DNA of 64,000 nt from Psychromicrobium lacuslunae (GCF_000950575.1 NZ_CP011005.1:1550001-1614000), one strand, 5' to 3'. Positions 8,359-16,927 are shown, numbered from the stretch's first letter. Numbers and translations: made by a program. The notes: generated by a model from the sequence alone, not told the origin.

Positions 8359-9863
8359 GAGCCTGGCTTGATGGCTTACTTGGCCGTTTCACCATGTATC
8401 GACTGGTACTGGTAGTACTGGGCGTATTGGCGCTCTATTCGATAATCCTCGACCTCTTGGGCTGGCTGACCTTCGGACTCCCCGCGATCTTCGCCAGCCT
8501 GCTTATCTCTTTACTGGTCACCACGCTAGTGAGCTGGCTTTTAGGTCTAGTGTTCCGGGTGAAGGTGCAACTGGAATCGAGTTTAATCAGCGGTCTGTTG
8601 ATTTACTTCCTGTTTTGGCCGAGCCTGCAGGCCGGCGAACTGGCCGGTATTGCCTTGGCAGCGGCGACAGCCTCCGCATCGAAGTTCCTGTTGGCCTGGC
8701 GGGGCCGACACATTTTTAATCCCGCAGCAATCGGAGCGTTCCTGGTCTCCCTCACCGGCTTGAATATTGCTACCTGGTGGACGGCAACTCCGGCCATGCT
8801 CTGGCTCCTGGTTCCTGCTGCAGCACTGGTGCTCTATCGCAGTTCCAAACTGATCTTCGCTGCTATTTTCATTGTTACTGCCGCCACCATCATCATCGTT
8901 CGACTGCTCAGTAATGGCCTGGCGCTCGGCGCAGCGCTCAGCCAGCCCTTTGCCTCGTTGCCGGTGCTGTTTTTTGTCGGATTCATGCTCTCCGAGCCGC
9001 TTACCTTGCCGCCGAGACGTTATCAGCAGTGGTTGTTGGCTGGGCTGGTCGCGGTGCTGTTTTCCGTACCGTTCCAGCTCGGGCCGGTCTTCTCGACCCC
9101 TGAGTTGGCTTTGTTAATCGGGAATCTGCTGGCCTTCACGGTTGGCCAACGCGGCGGCCTACGGCTGAGTTTCCAGGGTGCCCGGCAGCTCACTCCGACC
9201 AGCATGGAATATAGGTTTAGCGCCGCTAGACCGGTTCGCTTCGCCGCCGGACAGTACATGGAGCTCTCCTTGCCGCACCGCAAACCGGACTGGCGCGGCA
9301 GCCGACGGGTCTTCAGCCTGACTACTGATCCGCGCCAGGGCGCTCAGCTGGCCTTCGGACTACGTTTAGCAGAGCCCTCCAGCAGTTTTAAGCGAGAGCT
9401 GAACAGCTTGAAAGCCGGGGCTGTTATTTCGGCCACCGGAGTCTGGGGAGATTTCGTCCTGCCTGCTGGTCGCGCTCCGCTGCTGCTGATGGCGGCCGGC
9501 GTTGGGATCACCCCATTCCTGAGTCAGCTAAGGCATTTGCAGCACAGCGCTGCTGAACATCGGGACGTGGTCCTGCTTTATGTGATCAGCTCACTTGATG
9601 AGTTCGGCTACCGTGAGGAACTTCTCAAGCTAACTGCTGCTGAAGGTATTCGGTTGCTGATCAGTGCCCCGGAAGACCCTGGCGTGGGCGAGTATCTCAG
9701 CACCGGTTATCCTAGTGCCGAGCAACTCAAGACCGCGGTACCAGACATTTCCGCCCGTCGCAGCTATGCTTCAGGCTCCCCCACTTTTGTCGCCCACGCA
9801 CGTAGCATCGGTCACCATGCTGGCGCTCGCAAGGTGCATACCGACAGCTTCTTGGGTTACTAG
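8355..9863 (+). CDS. NqrB/RnfD-like membrane domain fused to ferredoxin-NAD(P)H reductase domain
   Basis: 502 residues. Residues 1 to about 270 hold eight to ten hydrophobic helices of NqrB/RnfD type, including the conserved GRHIFNPAAIG. From about 275 a ferredoxin-reductase module follows: AGQYMELSL, the FAD-binding RRVFSLTT (RxFS), the pyridine-nucleotide loop AAGVGITPF, and a C-terminal SGSPTFVAHAR...HTDSFLGY. No iron-sulfur cysteine cluster is visible. Read together, cytosolic NAD(P)H would reduce FAD in the reductase domain, electrons would cross through the membrane domain, and the FMN lipoprotein would receive them outside. The ATG overlaps the apbE stop by four bases, so the three genes are one operon. 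The terminal acceptor is unknown. Confidence 0.85.
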   Translation: MRAWLDGLLGRFTMYRLVLVVLGVLALYSIILDLLGWLTFGLPAIFASLLISLLVTTLVSWLLGLVFRVKVQLESSLISGLLIYFLFWPSLQAGELAGIALAAATASASKFLLAWRGRHIFNPAAIGAFLVSLTGLNIATWWTATPAMLWLLVPAAALVLYRSSKLIFAAIFIVTAATIIIVRLLSNGLALGAALSQPFASLPVLFFVGFMLSEPLTLPPRRYQQWLLAGLVAVLFSVPFQLGPVFSTPELALLIGNLLAFTVGQRGGLRLSFQGARQLTPTSMEYRFSAARPVRFAAGQYMELSLPHRKPDWRGSRRVFSLTTDPRQGAQLAFGLRLAEPSSSFKRELNSLKAGAVISATGVWGDFVLPAGRAPLLLMAAGVGITPFLSQLRHLQHSAAEHRDVVLLYVISSLDEFGYREELLKLTAAEGIRLLISAPEDPGVGEYLSTGYPSAEQLKTAVPDISARRSYASGSPTFVAHARSIGHHAGARKVHTDSFLGY

Positions 9864-9930
9864 CCGAGCCGTTCGCCGAACTCAGTTTGCTCTTCGGTCG
9901 GACTTAGCTGCTAAACTCTATGAGTCCCTT

Positions 9931-10003
9931 GCCCTCGTAGCTCAGGGGATAGAGCGGTTGCCTCCGGAGCAACAGGCCGTAGGTTCGAATCCTATCGAGG
10001 GCA
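9931..10003 (+). tRNA. tRNA-Arg (anticodon CCG)
   Basis: Folds by eye: acceptor GCCCTCG/CGAGGGC, D stem GCTC/GAGC, anticodon stem GTTGC/GCAAC around loop CTCCGGA (anticodon CCG), T arm GTAGG-TTCGAAT-CCTAT, discriminator A. CCA is not encoded. Reads CGG codons. Confidence 0.97.
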
Positions 10004-10063
10004 CTTTGCTTCATTCTTATTATCGCTGCGTCGTGGCCCGCCGACAGGTAACTTCACTCCTAC

Positions 10064-10094
10064 TTGACTCATCCCCTAAGGGACAGGTTTATCG
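10064..10094 (+). promoter_or_regulatory. MerR-type promoter/operator of the merR-peroxiredoxin gene
   Basis: -35 TTGACT (10064-10069) and -10 TTATCG (10089-10094) are separated by 19 bases, the overlong spacer typical of MerR-activated promoters. TTTATC one base earlier gives 18. The spacer contains the dyad TCCC-CTAA-GGGA (10072-10083). The position fits autoregulation by the MerR domain encoded immediately downstream. Confidence 0.55.
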
Positions 10095-10115
10095 TCATTT
10101 CTGGAGGTGATGAGC

Positions 10116-11084
10116 GTGTTAGCCAAGGAACTAGCCAGACAATGTGGCACCAGCGTCAAAGCGCTACGGTACTTCGAACAGTGCGGTCTACTGAAGCCAT
10201 CCCGGCTCAGCAATGGCTATCGTGACTACTCGGCAGCTGACGCTTTTATCGTGGAGAAAATCCTCGAACTACGCGGCCTGGGTTTTTCCGTTGAGGGCAC
10301 CAAACCATTTATCGATTGTTTGCGGCTCGGCCATGAACAAGGCGACGAATGCGCCGACTCGTTGATCGCCTACCGCACCGAGATAAGCAGAATCGAGGCA
10401 ACCGTTGCGCAGCTGAATCAGTATCGCGAGCTGCTCCAACAGCGCCTATACACCGCTGCGGCCCGCGGCTTTCCGAACTCAGAGACAATGGAGGTATCCC
10501 AGATGCCCAGCACAAGCTACGAAAAACTCCCGGAGAACCTTCCGGTTCCGCAAGATGACGGCCTCGCCGATCACCTGCCGGGCCTGTCCCTCCCGGAGTT
10601 GAACCTGCCGAGCACTTCCGGTGAAACCATTGATTTGGCAGCAATAACCGGCCGCTGGGTGCTTTTTATTTACCCCTCCACCGGGGTGCCGGGCGTTGAT
10701 ATGCCCGAGGGTTGGGACAACATTCCGGGTGCGCGTGGCTGCACTCCCGAAGCCTGTGGCTTCCGTGACAATATCGATTCGCTGCGTGCTGCCGGAGCCG
10801 AAGCTATCTATGGTCTTTCCGGCCAGGGCCTGAATTATCAGCAAGAACTAGCCAAGCGTTTGCATCTGCCCTACCCCTTGCTGAGCGATCCTCAGACCGA
10901 GCTCGCTGAGGCATTGCAGCTACCTCGCTTCGACATTGCCGGTCAAAGTTTTTACCAACGATTGACTTTGATCATTAACTACGGCGTGATTGAACACGCT
11001 TTTTACCCCATCTTCCCGCCGGATCAACACGCCAATCAGGTGCACAGTTGGCTTCGTGAAAATCCGATGCCAGGCGCTAGCTAG
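10116..11084 (+). CDS. MerR-family regulator fused to PrxQ-like peroxiredoxin
   Basis: 322 residues. Residues 1 to about 110 are a MerR DNA-binding domain plus dimer helix (KELARQCGTSVKALRYFEQC, NGYRDYS). A linker to about 128 leads into a complete AhpC/TSA-like domain: LPENLPVPQDDGLADHLPG, FIYPSTGVPG, and GARGCTPEACGFRD with the peroxidatic Cys209 and a second Cys five residues on (Cys214), the PrxQ/BCP arrangement. Stand-alone relatives begin at the LPENLP segment. The start chosen is the GTG at 10116, eight bases after GGAGG; the ATG at 10110 is too close to that site. Inside the gene GGAGG at 10490-10494 precedes an in-frame ATG at 10503, which could yield a free peroxiredoxin of 193 residues. 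Peroxide-responsive autoregulation is inference. Confidence 0.88.
   Translation: MLAKELARQCGTSVKALRYFEQCGLLKPSRLSNGYRDYSAADAFIVEKILELRGLGFSVEGTKPFIDCLRLGHEQGDECADSLIAYRTEISRIEATVAQLNQYRELLQQRLYTAAARGFPNSETMEVSQMPSTSYEKLPENLPVPQDDGLADHLPGLSLPELNLPSTSGETIDLAAITGRWVLFIYPSTGVPGVDMPEGWDNIPGARGCTPEACGFRDNIDSLRAAGAEAIYGLSGQGLNYQQELAKRLHLPYPLLSDPQTELAEALQLPRFDIAGQSFYQRLTLIINYGVIEHAFYPIFPPDQHANQVHSWLRENPMPGAS
10490..10505 (+). promoter_or_regulatory. Internal ribosome-binding site and in-frame ATG for a free peroxiredoxin
   Basis: GGAGG (10490-10494), eight bases, then ATG (10503-10505), in frame with the merR-prx gene and exactly at the MerR/peroxiredoxin junction. Good spacing suggests independent translation of the enzyme domain. 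Confidence 0.5.
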
Positions 11085-11281
11085 TCAGCAAGCTTAAACC
11101 CTGCCTCGGCGAGCGCCAGTTTGAGGATACTGATCGCCTTGGGGCCGACTCCGTGCAGTGCGAGCAGCTGGCGCTCGGAGACACCGTCGAGGGAATCCAA
11201 ACTGGCGAATCCCGCGAGCTTGAGCGCGCCAGTGGCCGGTGCGCCAATTTTAGGTAGTGGAGTGTTCTGCTGATCGGTCAT
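11081..11281 (-). CDS. Small helix-hairpin-helix protein
   Basis: 66 residues, essentially one HhH-type fold: ALKLAGFASLDSLDGVSERQ followed by LLALHGVGPKAISILKLALA. The GVGPKA hairpin is the typical non-specific DNA-backbone contact. Similar small proteins are annotated as DNA-binding or RNA-polymerase-alpha-CTD-like, without a defined role. It is convergent with merR-prx (four-base overlap) and divergent from the WYL regulator, with which it shares a 90-bp intergenic region containing an inverted repeat. TAGACT six bases before the ATG indicates a leaderless transcript. Confidence 0.75.
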   Translation of the reverse strand: MTDQQNTPLPKIGAPATGALKLAGFASLDSLDGVSERQLLALHGVGPKAISILKLALAEAGFKLAD

Positions 11282-11287
11282 GGGGTC

Positions 11288-11293
11288 AGTCTA
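11288..11293 (-). promoter_or_regulatory. Leaderless -10 of the HhH gene
   Basis: TAGACT on the minus strand, six bases before the ATG at 11281. Confidence 0.5.
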
Positions 11294-11329
11294 TTCAGCC
11301 GCCAGGAAGGTTCTGCCAGCTTTGCTGCT

Positions 11330-11352
11330 TTCAGGACAGCTTTTGTCCTGAA
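11330..11352. promoter_or_regulatory. Inverted repeat operator candidate between HhH and WYL genes
   Basis: TTCAGGAC, seven bases, GTCCTGAA: perfect 8-bp arms ending eight bases before the TAAGCT -10 of the WYL regulator, so it covers the -35 position. Likely target of that regulator, inferred from position only. Confidence 0.45.
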
Positions 11353-11359
11353 TTTTGCC

Positions 11360-11365
11360 TAAGCT
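11360..11365 (+). promoter_or_regulatory. Leaderless -10 of the WYL regulator
   Basis: TAAGCT six bases before the ATG at 11372. Confidence 0.55.
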
Positions 11366-11371
11366 GAGTGC

Positions 11372-12328
11372 ATGATTGAGACCTCAGCCCGGCTGCTACA
11401 ACTGCTTTCGCTACTTCAGGTGCGCCGCGAATGGACCGGAGCGGCGCTAGCCGACCGGATGCAGGTCACCGAGCGGACCGTACGGCGTGATATCGACAAA
11501 CTACGCACCCTGGGATACCCGATCAATGCCTCCCCCGGCGTGGCCGGCGGGTACCAGCTCGGGGCGGGGGCTGATTTGCCACCGCTGCTGCTGGACGACG
11601 ACGAAGCACTGGCGGTGGCCCTTGGCCTGAGCACCGTCGCGGTCGGGCCGGTGGCTGGTATCGGTGAAGCCTCAGTGCGTGCCCTCAGCAAACTTGAACA
11701 GGTTTTGCCACCGAGGCTGCGCCCGCGCTTCACCTCGTTGAAAAATGCCGTCAGCCGGATCGCGGTGCCACATGATGCCATCGACCCGCAGTTGCTGACC
11801 CAGCTTTCCGCCGCTATCTCGGAGCGGCGAGCGCTCGGGGTGCGGTATCAAAAGCACGACGGTGATACCTCCAGCAGAGTTCTAGAACCATACCGATTAG
11901 TGGATTCCGGCAATCGTTGGTACCTGGTGGCCTGGGACGTACACCGCGAAGACTGGCGAACTTTCCGGGTCGACCGAATTCTCGGCAAGCCGAGCGAACG
12001 CCAGCGATTCGCGCCGCGTCCACTGCCGGCCAAAGATCTCACCGACTATGTACATCGGGCTATTACCCGATCCCCTTACCGTTACGACCTGGTAGTTCGG
12101 CTCTATGCCGCTGCCTCCACGGTCGCTGAGTACTTCTCCACCGGCACCGCAGTACTGGAATCTGAAGGGCCTCAACAGACAGTGATGCGACTGGGCTGGG
12201 ACTCTTTGGATTCACCACTTGGGCAGCTGGCGGGCAGTGGCCTGGACTTTGAGATCGTAGCGCCGGTTGAGCTACGCGAGCGGGCACTATTGATGGCGGA
12301 AAGGCTCCGCCAGTCGGCCGCGGGCTAG
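11372..12328 (+). CDS. HTH-11/WYL-domain transcriptional regulator
   Basis: 318 residues. An N-terminal winged helix (about 1-60: LLSLLQVRREWTGAALADRM, TERTVRRDIDKLRTLGYPI) is of the DeoR/HTH-11 type. A WYL domain occupies about 140-210 with the LGVRYQKHDG strand and NRWYLVAWDVHREDWRTFRV, and a WYL C-terminal extension follows. Such proteins sense ligands or nucleic acids through the WYL domain; the ligand is not known here. It has its own leaderless-type promoter overlapped by an 8-bp inverted repeat. hrpA follows 38 bp downstream with its own -10, so co-transcription is possible but not required. Confidence 0.9.
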   Translation: MIETSARLLQLLSLLQVRREWTGAALADRMQVTERTVRRDIDKLRTLGYPINASPGVAGGYQLGAGADLPPLLLDDDEALAVALGLSTVAVGPVAGIGEASVRALSKLEQVLPPRLRPRFTSLKNAVSRIAVPHDAIDPQLLTQLSAAISERRALGVRYQKHDGDTSSRVLEPYRLVDSGNRWYLVAWDVHREDWRTFRVDRILGKPSERQRFAPRPLPAKDLTDYVHRAITRSPYRYDLVVRLYAAASTVAEYFSTGTAVLESEGPQQTVMRLGWDSLDSPLGQLAGSGLDFEIVAPVELRERALLMAERLRQSAAG

Positions 12329-12351
12329 TCACGCTCCGGGTCGAGATCAAA

Positions 12352-12357
12352 TAGACT
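12352..12357 (+). promoter_or_regulatory. Candidate -10 of hrpA
   Basis: TAGACT nine bases before the hrpA ATG, with no Shine-Dalgarno between. This suggests a very short or absent leader. Confidence 0.4.
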
Positions 12358-12366
12358 AGTCAGGCT

Positions 12367-15300
12367 ATGAGCCTGACCATCACTTATCCCCCGGAACTTC
12401 CGGTTTCTGCGCGCCGCGAAGAGCTGATGGCGGCAATCCGTGATCATCAAGTAGTGATCATCGCCGGTGAAACCGGTTCAGGGAAGACCACCCAGATCCC
12501 CAAAATGTGCCTGGAACTTGGCCTTGCCGAACCTGATGCTCAGGGCCGCCAACGACTAATCGGCCACACCCAGCCGCGTCGGCTAGCCGCTCGCACCGTA
12601 GCCGAGCGAATAGCCGAGGAGCTTCAGGGCAAGATCGGCGAAGAGGTTGGCTTTCAGGTCCGTTTCACCGGTGAAGTCAGCAAGCAGACAAAGGTCAAGG
12701 TAATGACCGACGGTATCCTGCTCGCCGAGATTCAACGGGACAAGCTACTACGCCGCTACTCAACTCTGATCATTGATGAAGCCCACGAACGCAGCCTGAA
12801 CATTGACTTCATTCTCGGTTATCTGCGCCAGATCCTGCCGCAACGGCCGGATCTCAAAATCATTATTACCTCGGCGACTATTGATCCTGAGCGTTTTGCT
12901 GAGCACTTCGCACTGCCTGCCGCCGATGGCACCACCGCCCCGGCCCCGGTCTTAGAGGTCTCCGGCCGCACCTATCCAGTGGAGATTAGATACCGCCCGC
13001 TGGAGGCAGCGGATGAAGACTCTGATAGCGACGCCGACGCTTCAGACGCCACCGAAGATCGCGACCCGCTCGACGCGGTCTGTGACGCTGTCGAGGAGCT
13101 CTCCGGGGAAGCGCCCGGCGATGTGTTGATTTTCTTCTCCGGTGAGCGCGAAATTCGGGATGCCGCGGAGGCCCTGCGGGGCCGCTTCGCGCACCACCCG
13201 CTGCTCCGGGAAGCCGAGATTCTGCCGCTCTTTGCTAGGCTCTCACTCGCCGAACAGCATGCGGTTTTCACCCCAGGATCCCGGCGGAGAATCGTGCTGG
13301 CCACCAATGTCGCCGAAACCTCGCTCACGGTGCCGGGGATTAAATACGTGATTGATACCGGAACCGCCAGGATTTCGCGTTACTCGCACCGCACCAAAGT
13401 GCAACGGCTGCCCATCGAGCGGATCTCCCAGGCCAGCGCCAATCAGCGCTCCGGGCGGTGCGGCCGCGTCTCCGACGGCATCTGCATTCGGTTGTACTCC
13501 GAGCAGGATTTCGACTCGCGCCGTGAGTTCACCGATCCGGAAATTTTGCGCACCAACCTTGCCGCCGTAATCCTGCAAATGATCTCTATCGGAGTTGCAC
13601 AGGGACCGAAAGATGTTTCGAACTTCCCCTTCGTGCAGCCTCCGGATGAGAAAGCAATTGCCGACGGTGTTGCGCTGTTGCGCGAGCTGGGCGCCTTGAG
13701 CAGTCCCCGGCAGGCCGGAGCGACGGCGACGAGTATTTCAAAGCTGGGCCGCCAGCTCGCGCAATTGCCGGTCGATCCGCGGCTTGGCCGGATGATCATT
13801 GAATCGGGGCAACGCGACTGTGCCCGCGAAGTAATGATTCTGGCAGCCGCGCTGACCATTCAAGACCCGCGCGAACGGCCTAGCGAGAAAAGGCCTCAGG
13901 CTGATGAAAAGCACAAACGTTTTAGCGATGAAAACTCCGATTTCACCGGTTATCTGAACCTCTGGCGGTACCTGCAGGAAAAGCAAAAAGAGCTCTCCGG
14001 CACCGCTTTTAGACGGCTCTGCAAAGCGGAGTTCATCAACTATCTCCGAGTCCGCGAATGGCAGGACCTCTTCGCTCAGCTGCGGCAACTCGCCAAGCCT
14101 CTCAACATCACGTTGCGCAGCGGGGAGGTTGACCCGGTTGGTTTACATGCCGCGATCCACCAGAGCTTGCTCTCCGGGCTACTGAGCCATATCGGGCTGT
14201 ATGACGAGCGGAAACGCGAATACGCGGGTGCCCGGAACGCCCGGTTTGCGATCTTCCCGGGTTCCGCGTTGTTCAAAAAGTCACCGGACTGGGTGATGAG
14301 CGCCGAGTTAGTGGAGACTTCCAGGCTTTGGGCGCGGGTCAACGCGAAGATCGACCCGCTCTGGGCCGAGCAAGTGGCCGGTGACCTGGTAAAACGGAGC
14401 TACTCCGAACCGCACTGGTCCAAACGCAATGGTTCAGTGATGGCCTATGAGAAGGTCACCCTCTTTGGTGTGCCGATCGTGCCACAGCGCCGGATCAACT
14501 ATGGCCGGATCGATCCTGCCTTAGCCCGCGAACTCTTCATCCGACACGCCCTGGTCGAGGGCGATTGGCGTACGCATCACAAGTTTTTCCACCGCAATCG
14601 GGCTCTGCTCGCCGAGGTTGAGGAAATGGAAACCAGGATGCGGCGCCGCGATCTGAGGGTCGACGACGAAGCGCTCTTTGAGTTTTACGATGCCCGGATC
14701 GGCAGCGAAGTGGTCTCCGAGCGGCATTTCGATAAGTGGTGGAAACACGCCAGGCACGAAAATCCGACGCTGCTGGACTTTGACCCTGGCGTGGTGATGG
14801 CCGAGGTCGAAGAGCTCGATGAATCGGCTTTCCCGAAGATCTGGCAACAGGGCGAGTTCAGCCTGCCGCTGAGCTACGAGTTTCAGCCCAGCGCCCCGCA
14901 CCTCCCTGCAGGGTCTGTAGTGAATGAGTCCGATGGCGTCACCGTCCAGGTGCCGGTGCTTTTCCTCAATCAGCTCGATGACGCACCGTTCCGCTGGCTC
15001 ATTCCCGGGCTGCGGGCGGATCTGATCACCGCGCTGATTAAGTCGCTACCCAAACCGGTCCGCAAGAACTTTGTGCCAGCCCCCGACGTCGCTCGGCAAG
15101 CTGCCGCCGCGCTGGCCGAGGACTTCGACCCGGCCAACGATGAACTAGAGCCCTCGCTTGAGCTGGCACTACGCCGGCTCAAAGGCCATATTATTCCGCC
15201 AGGCTCCTGGAACTGGGCGGCAGTCCCAGTGCATCTGCGGATGACTTTCCAGGTGGTCGACTCCGCTGGCAAGGTCCTTGACGAGGGTAAGGACCTTGCC

Positions 15301-16308
15301 GCCCTGCAAGAATCATTGGCTGGTGCCACCCGCCGGGCCATTGCCGAGTCCCTTGGCGCCACACCCAAGACAGTGAGCCATAAAGCTACCGCCAGCTCGG
15401 CACCCGATAACGACTCGAGTGGCAGCAACACCAGCGGATTGATTCAGGAACGCAGTGGACTGACCGCTTGGTCCGTCGGCAGCATCGAACGCTCGGTGCA
15501 ACGCCAGGTCAAGGGTCACACCGTGACCGGCTACCCAGCTCTGGTCGATGAAGGCGACACCGCCGGCCTGCGGGTCTTTCAAGCCGCTGAGGAAGCGCTT
15601 GAGGCGCACCGAGCCGGGGTGATTCGGCTGCTAGCGCTCCGACTGCCCTCCCCCGATCGCTATGTCCTCGATCATCTGAGCAACACTGAGAAACTCACCT
15701 TCAGCCAGAATCCGCACGGTTCCGTTACTGAGCTGATCGCCGATTGCACCTTGGCGGCGATCGACAAACTGCTACCTGAGGCCTTGCCTTTTACCGAAGC
15801 AGAATTCGAAACCCGCTATGAAAAGAGCCGGGCCGAACTGATCGACACCGTCTTCGCGGTGGTCGCTGTGGTCGAACGCATCTTGTCCTCGTCTCGCCGG
15901 ATCCAGCGCGAGCTCAAGGGCAGCACCAGTCTGGCTTTAATCAGCGCACTGAACGATCTGAAAGCCCAGTTGGAAGGCCTGGTTTACCCGGGTTTCGTGG
16001 CACGCACCGGATACGCCCAACTCAGCCAGCTACCCCGTTATTTGGCCGCAATGGAACGCAGGCTAGAGAAGTTGCCCAGCAATGTGCAACGCGACGGTCT
16101 GCAGATGGCCGTGGTGCAAAGCCTGGAGGACAGCTACGACGACGCGGTGGCGGCGCTAGCTGCGGGGCGCTCGGTACCACCCGGATTGCGCAAGGTGCGT
16201 TGGATGCTCGAGGAACTGCGAGTTTCGCTGTTCGCGGTGGAACTCGGTACCGCCTACAGCGTCTCCGAGAAGCGAATTAGAACGGCTATGGCGCAAGCGC
16301 TGGCTTAG
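12367..16308 (+). CDS. hrpA: ATP-dependent RNA helicase HrpA
   Basis: 1313-residue DEAH-box helicase of the long HrpA type. Motif I is GETGSGKTTQIPK (about 36-48), motif II LIIDEAHERSLN (about 138), motif III TSAT, motif V ATNVAETSLT and motif VI QRSGRCGRV. HA2 and OB-fold regions follow, and the long C-terminal DUF3418-type extension runs from about residue 700 (TLFGVPIVPQRR, FFHRNRALLAEVEEMETRMR). HrpA family members act on RNA structure, and E. coli HrpA resolves collided ribosomes. An acidic insert (EDSDSDADASDATEDRDPLD, about 218-237) sits inside the helicase core. The gene is intact and ends before a 37-base hairpin. Confidence 0.96.
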   Translation: MSLTITYPPELPVSARREELMAAIRDHQVVIIAGETGSGKTTQIPKMCLELGLAEPDAQGRQRLIGHTQPRRLAARTVAERIAEELQGKIGEEVGFQVRFTGEVSKQTKVKVMTDGILLAEIQRDKLLRRYSTLIIDEAHERSLNIDFILGYLRQILPQRPDLKIIITSATIDPERFAEHFALPAADGTTAPAPVLEVSGRTYPVEIRYRPLEAADEDSDSDADASDATEDRDPLDAVCDAVEELSGEAPGDVLIFFSGEREIRDAAEALRGRFAHHPLLREAEILPLFARLSLAEQHAVFTPGSRRRIVLATNVAETSLTVPGIKYVIDTGTARISRYSHRTKVQRLPIERISQASANQRSGRCGRVSDGICIRLYSEQDFDSRREFTDPEILRTNLAAVILQMISIGVAQGPKDVSNFPFVQPPDEKAIADGVALLRELGALSSPRQAGATATSISKLGRQLAQLPVDPRLGRMIIESGQRDCAREVMILAAALTIQDPRERPSEKRPQADEKHKRFSDENSDFTGYLNLWRYLQEKQKELSGTAFRRLCKAEFINYLRVREWQDLFAQLRQLAKPLNITLRSGEVDPVGLHAAIHQSLLSGLLSHIGLYDERKREYAGARNARFAIFPGSALFKKSPDWVMSAELVETSRLWARVNAKIDPLWAEQVAGDLVKRSYSEPHWSKRNGSVMAYEKVTLFGVPIVPQRRINYGRIDPALARELFIRHALVEGDWRTHHKFFHRNRALLAEVEEMETRMRRRDLRVDDEALFEFYDARIGSEVVSERHFDKWWKHARHENPTLLDFDPGVVMAEVEELDESAFPKIWQQGEFSLPLSYEFQPSAPHLPAGSVVNESDGVTVQVPVLFLNQLDDAPFRWLIPGLRADLITALIKSLPKPVRKNFVPAPDVARQAAAALAEDFDPANDELEPSLELALRRLKGHIIPPGSWNWAAVPVHLRMTFQVVDSAGKVLDEGKDLAALQESLAGATRRAIAESLGATPKTVSHKATASSAPDNDSSGSNTSGLIQERSGLTAWSVGSIERSVQRQVKGHTVTGYPALVDEGDTAGLRVFQAAEEALEAHRAGVIRLLALRLPSPDRYVLDHLSNTEKLTFSQNPHGSVTELIADCTLAAIDKLLPEALPFTEAEFETRYEKSRAELIDTVFAVVAVVERILSSSRRIQRELKGSTSLALISALNDLKAQLEGLVYPGFVARTGYAQLSQLPRYLAAMERRLEKLPSNVQRDGLQMAVVQSLEDSYDDAVAALAAGRSVPPGLRKVRWMLEELRVSLFAVELGTAYSVSEKRIRTAMAQALA

Positions 16309-16347
16309 TTTGGTGTCGGTCAGTTGGCTTGGTGCATTAACCTGGTG

Positions 16348-16384
16348 CAGCTTGGCCCGTTCCTGTTTGGAAAGGGCCAAGCTG
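16348..16384. terminator. Hairpin between hrpA and HIT gene
   Basis: CAGCTTGGCCC and GGGCCAAGCTG form an 11-bp perfect stem. Neither side has a clear T-run, so it may be an L-shaped terminator or simply a 3' stabilising hairpin for the convergent genes. Confidence 0.5.
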
Positions 16385-16439
16385 CAAGCGCTTAGCTGCT
16401 ATTACCCGAAATTCAGGCCGTAGTTTGAGCTCAGGGGTG

Positions 16440-16868
16440 CTAACTCTCCGGAACGAACTCGCTGTGCCCAGCAGCACGCAAGGCATCTCGCAGCACCTCA
16501 GCGCTAGTATCGAGCTCGGCTGGCTCCGGGTCGTTGTTTACCGAGGCGAAGTTGTACTCGGCCATCGAGTTGGAGGGCCAGACATGCAGGTGCAAATGAT
16601 CCACTTCGAACCCGGCAATAATCAGCCCGGCGCGTGCCGATGAGAAGGCAGCGACCTGTGCCTTGCCAATCGTCTGGGCCACCGTGCTGAGCTTCTGCAT
16701 CAGCTCGGGCGAGGCGTCGGTCCAGCGATTCACCTCTTCGCGGGGCACCACCAGAACATGCCCGGGAGCGAGCGGAGCGATGGTTAAAAACGCCACCACC
16801 TCGGGATCCTTCCAGACGAAGCGCCCGGGCAACTCACCGTCGATAATCTTGCTGAATAGAGTTGGCAT
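16440..16868 (-). CDS. HIT family nucleotide hydrolase
   Basis: 142-residue histidine-triad protein. The catalytic triad is VDHLHLHVWPS (H-x-H-x-H) near residue 90, and the N-terminal ATLFSKII-like segment with LAPGHVLVVPREEVNRWTD is typical of HinT/Fhit-like hydrolases acting on adenosine phosphoramidates or dinucleotides. The ATG at 16868 is preceded by AGGGAAGG. It stands alone, convergent with hrpA, 59 bp downstream of nothing on its strand except the adh start on the far side. Physiological substrate is unknown. Confidence 0.9.
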   Translation of the reverse strand: MPTLFSKIIDGELPGRFVWKDPEVVAFLTIAPLAPGHVLVVPREEVNRWTDASPELMQKLSTVAQTIGKAQVAAFSSARAGLIIAGFEVDHLHLHVWPSNSMAEYNFASVNNDPEPAELDTSAEVLRDALRAAGHSEFVPES

Positions 16869-16927
16869 ACCTTCCCTTTCTGACCCTCTCTGATCTGAGT
16901 CGGAGTTTCGTTGTAGAGTCTTGGGGC

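Noticed and set aside
16348-16384. Canonical intrinsic terminator after hrpA
   Set aside because: Stem is perfect but no T-run follows on either strand, so it is kept only as a hairpin with reduced confidence.
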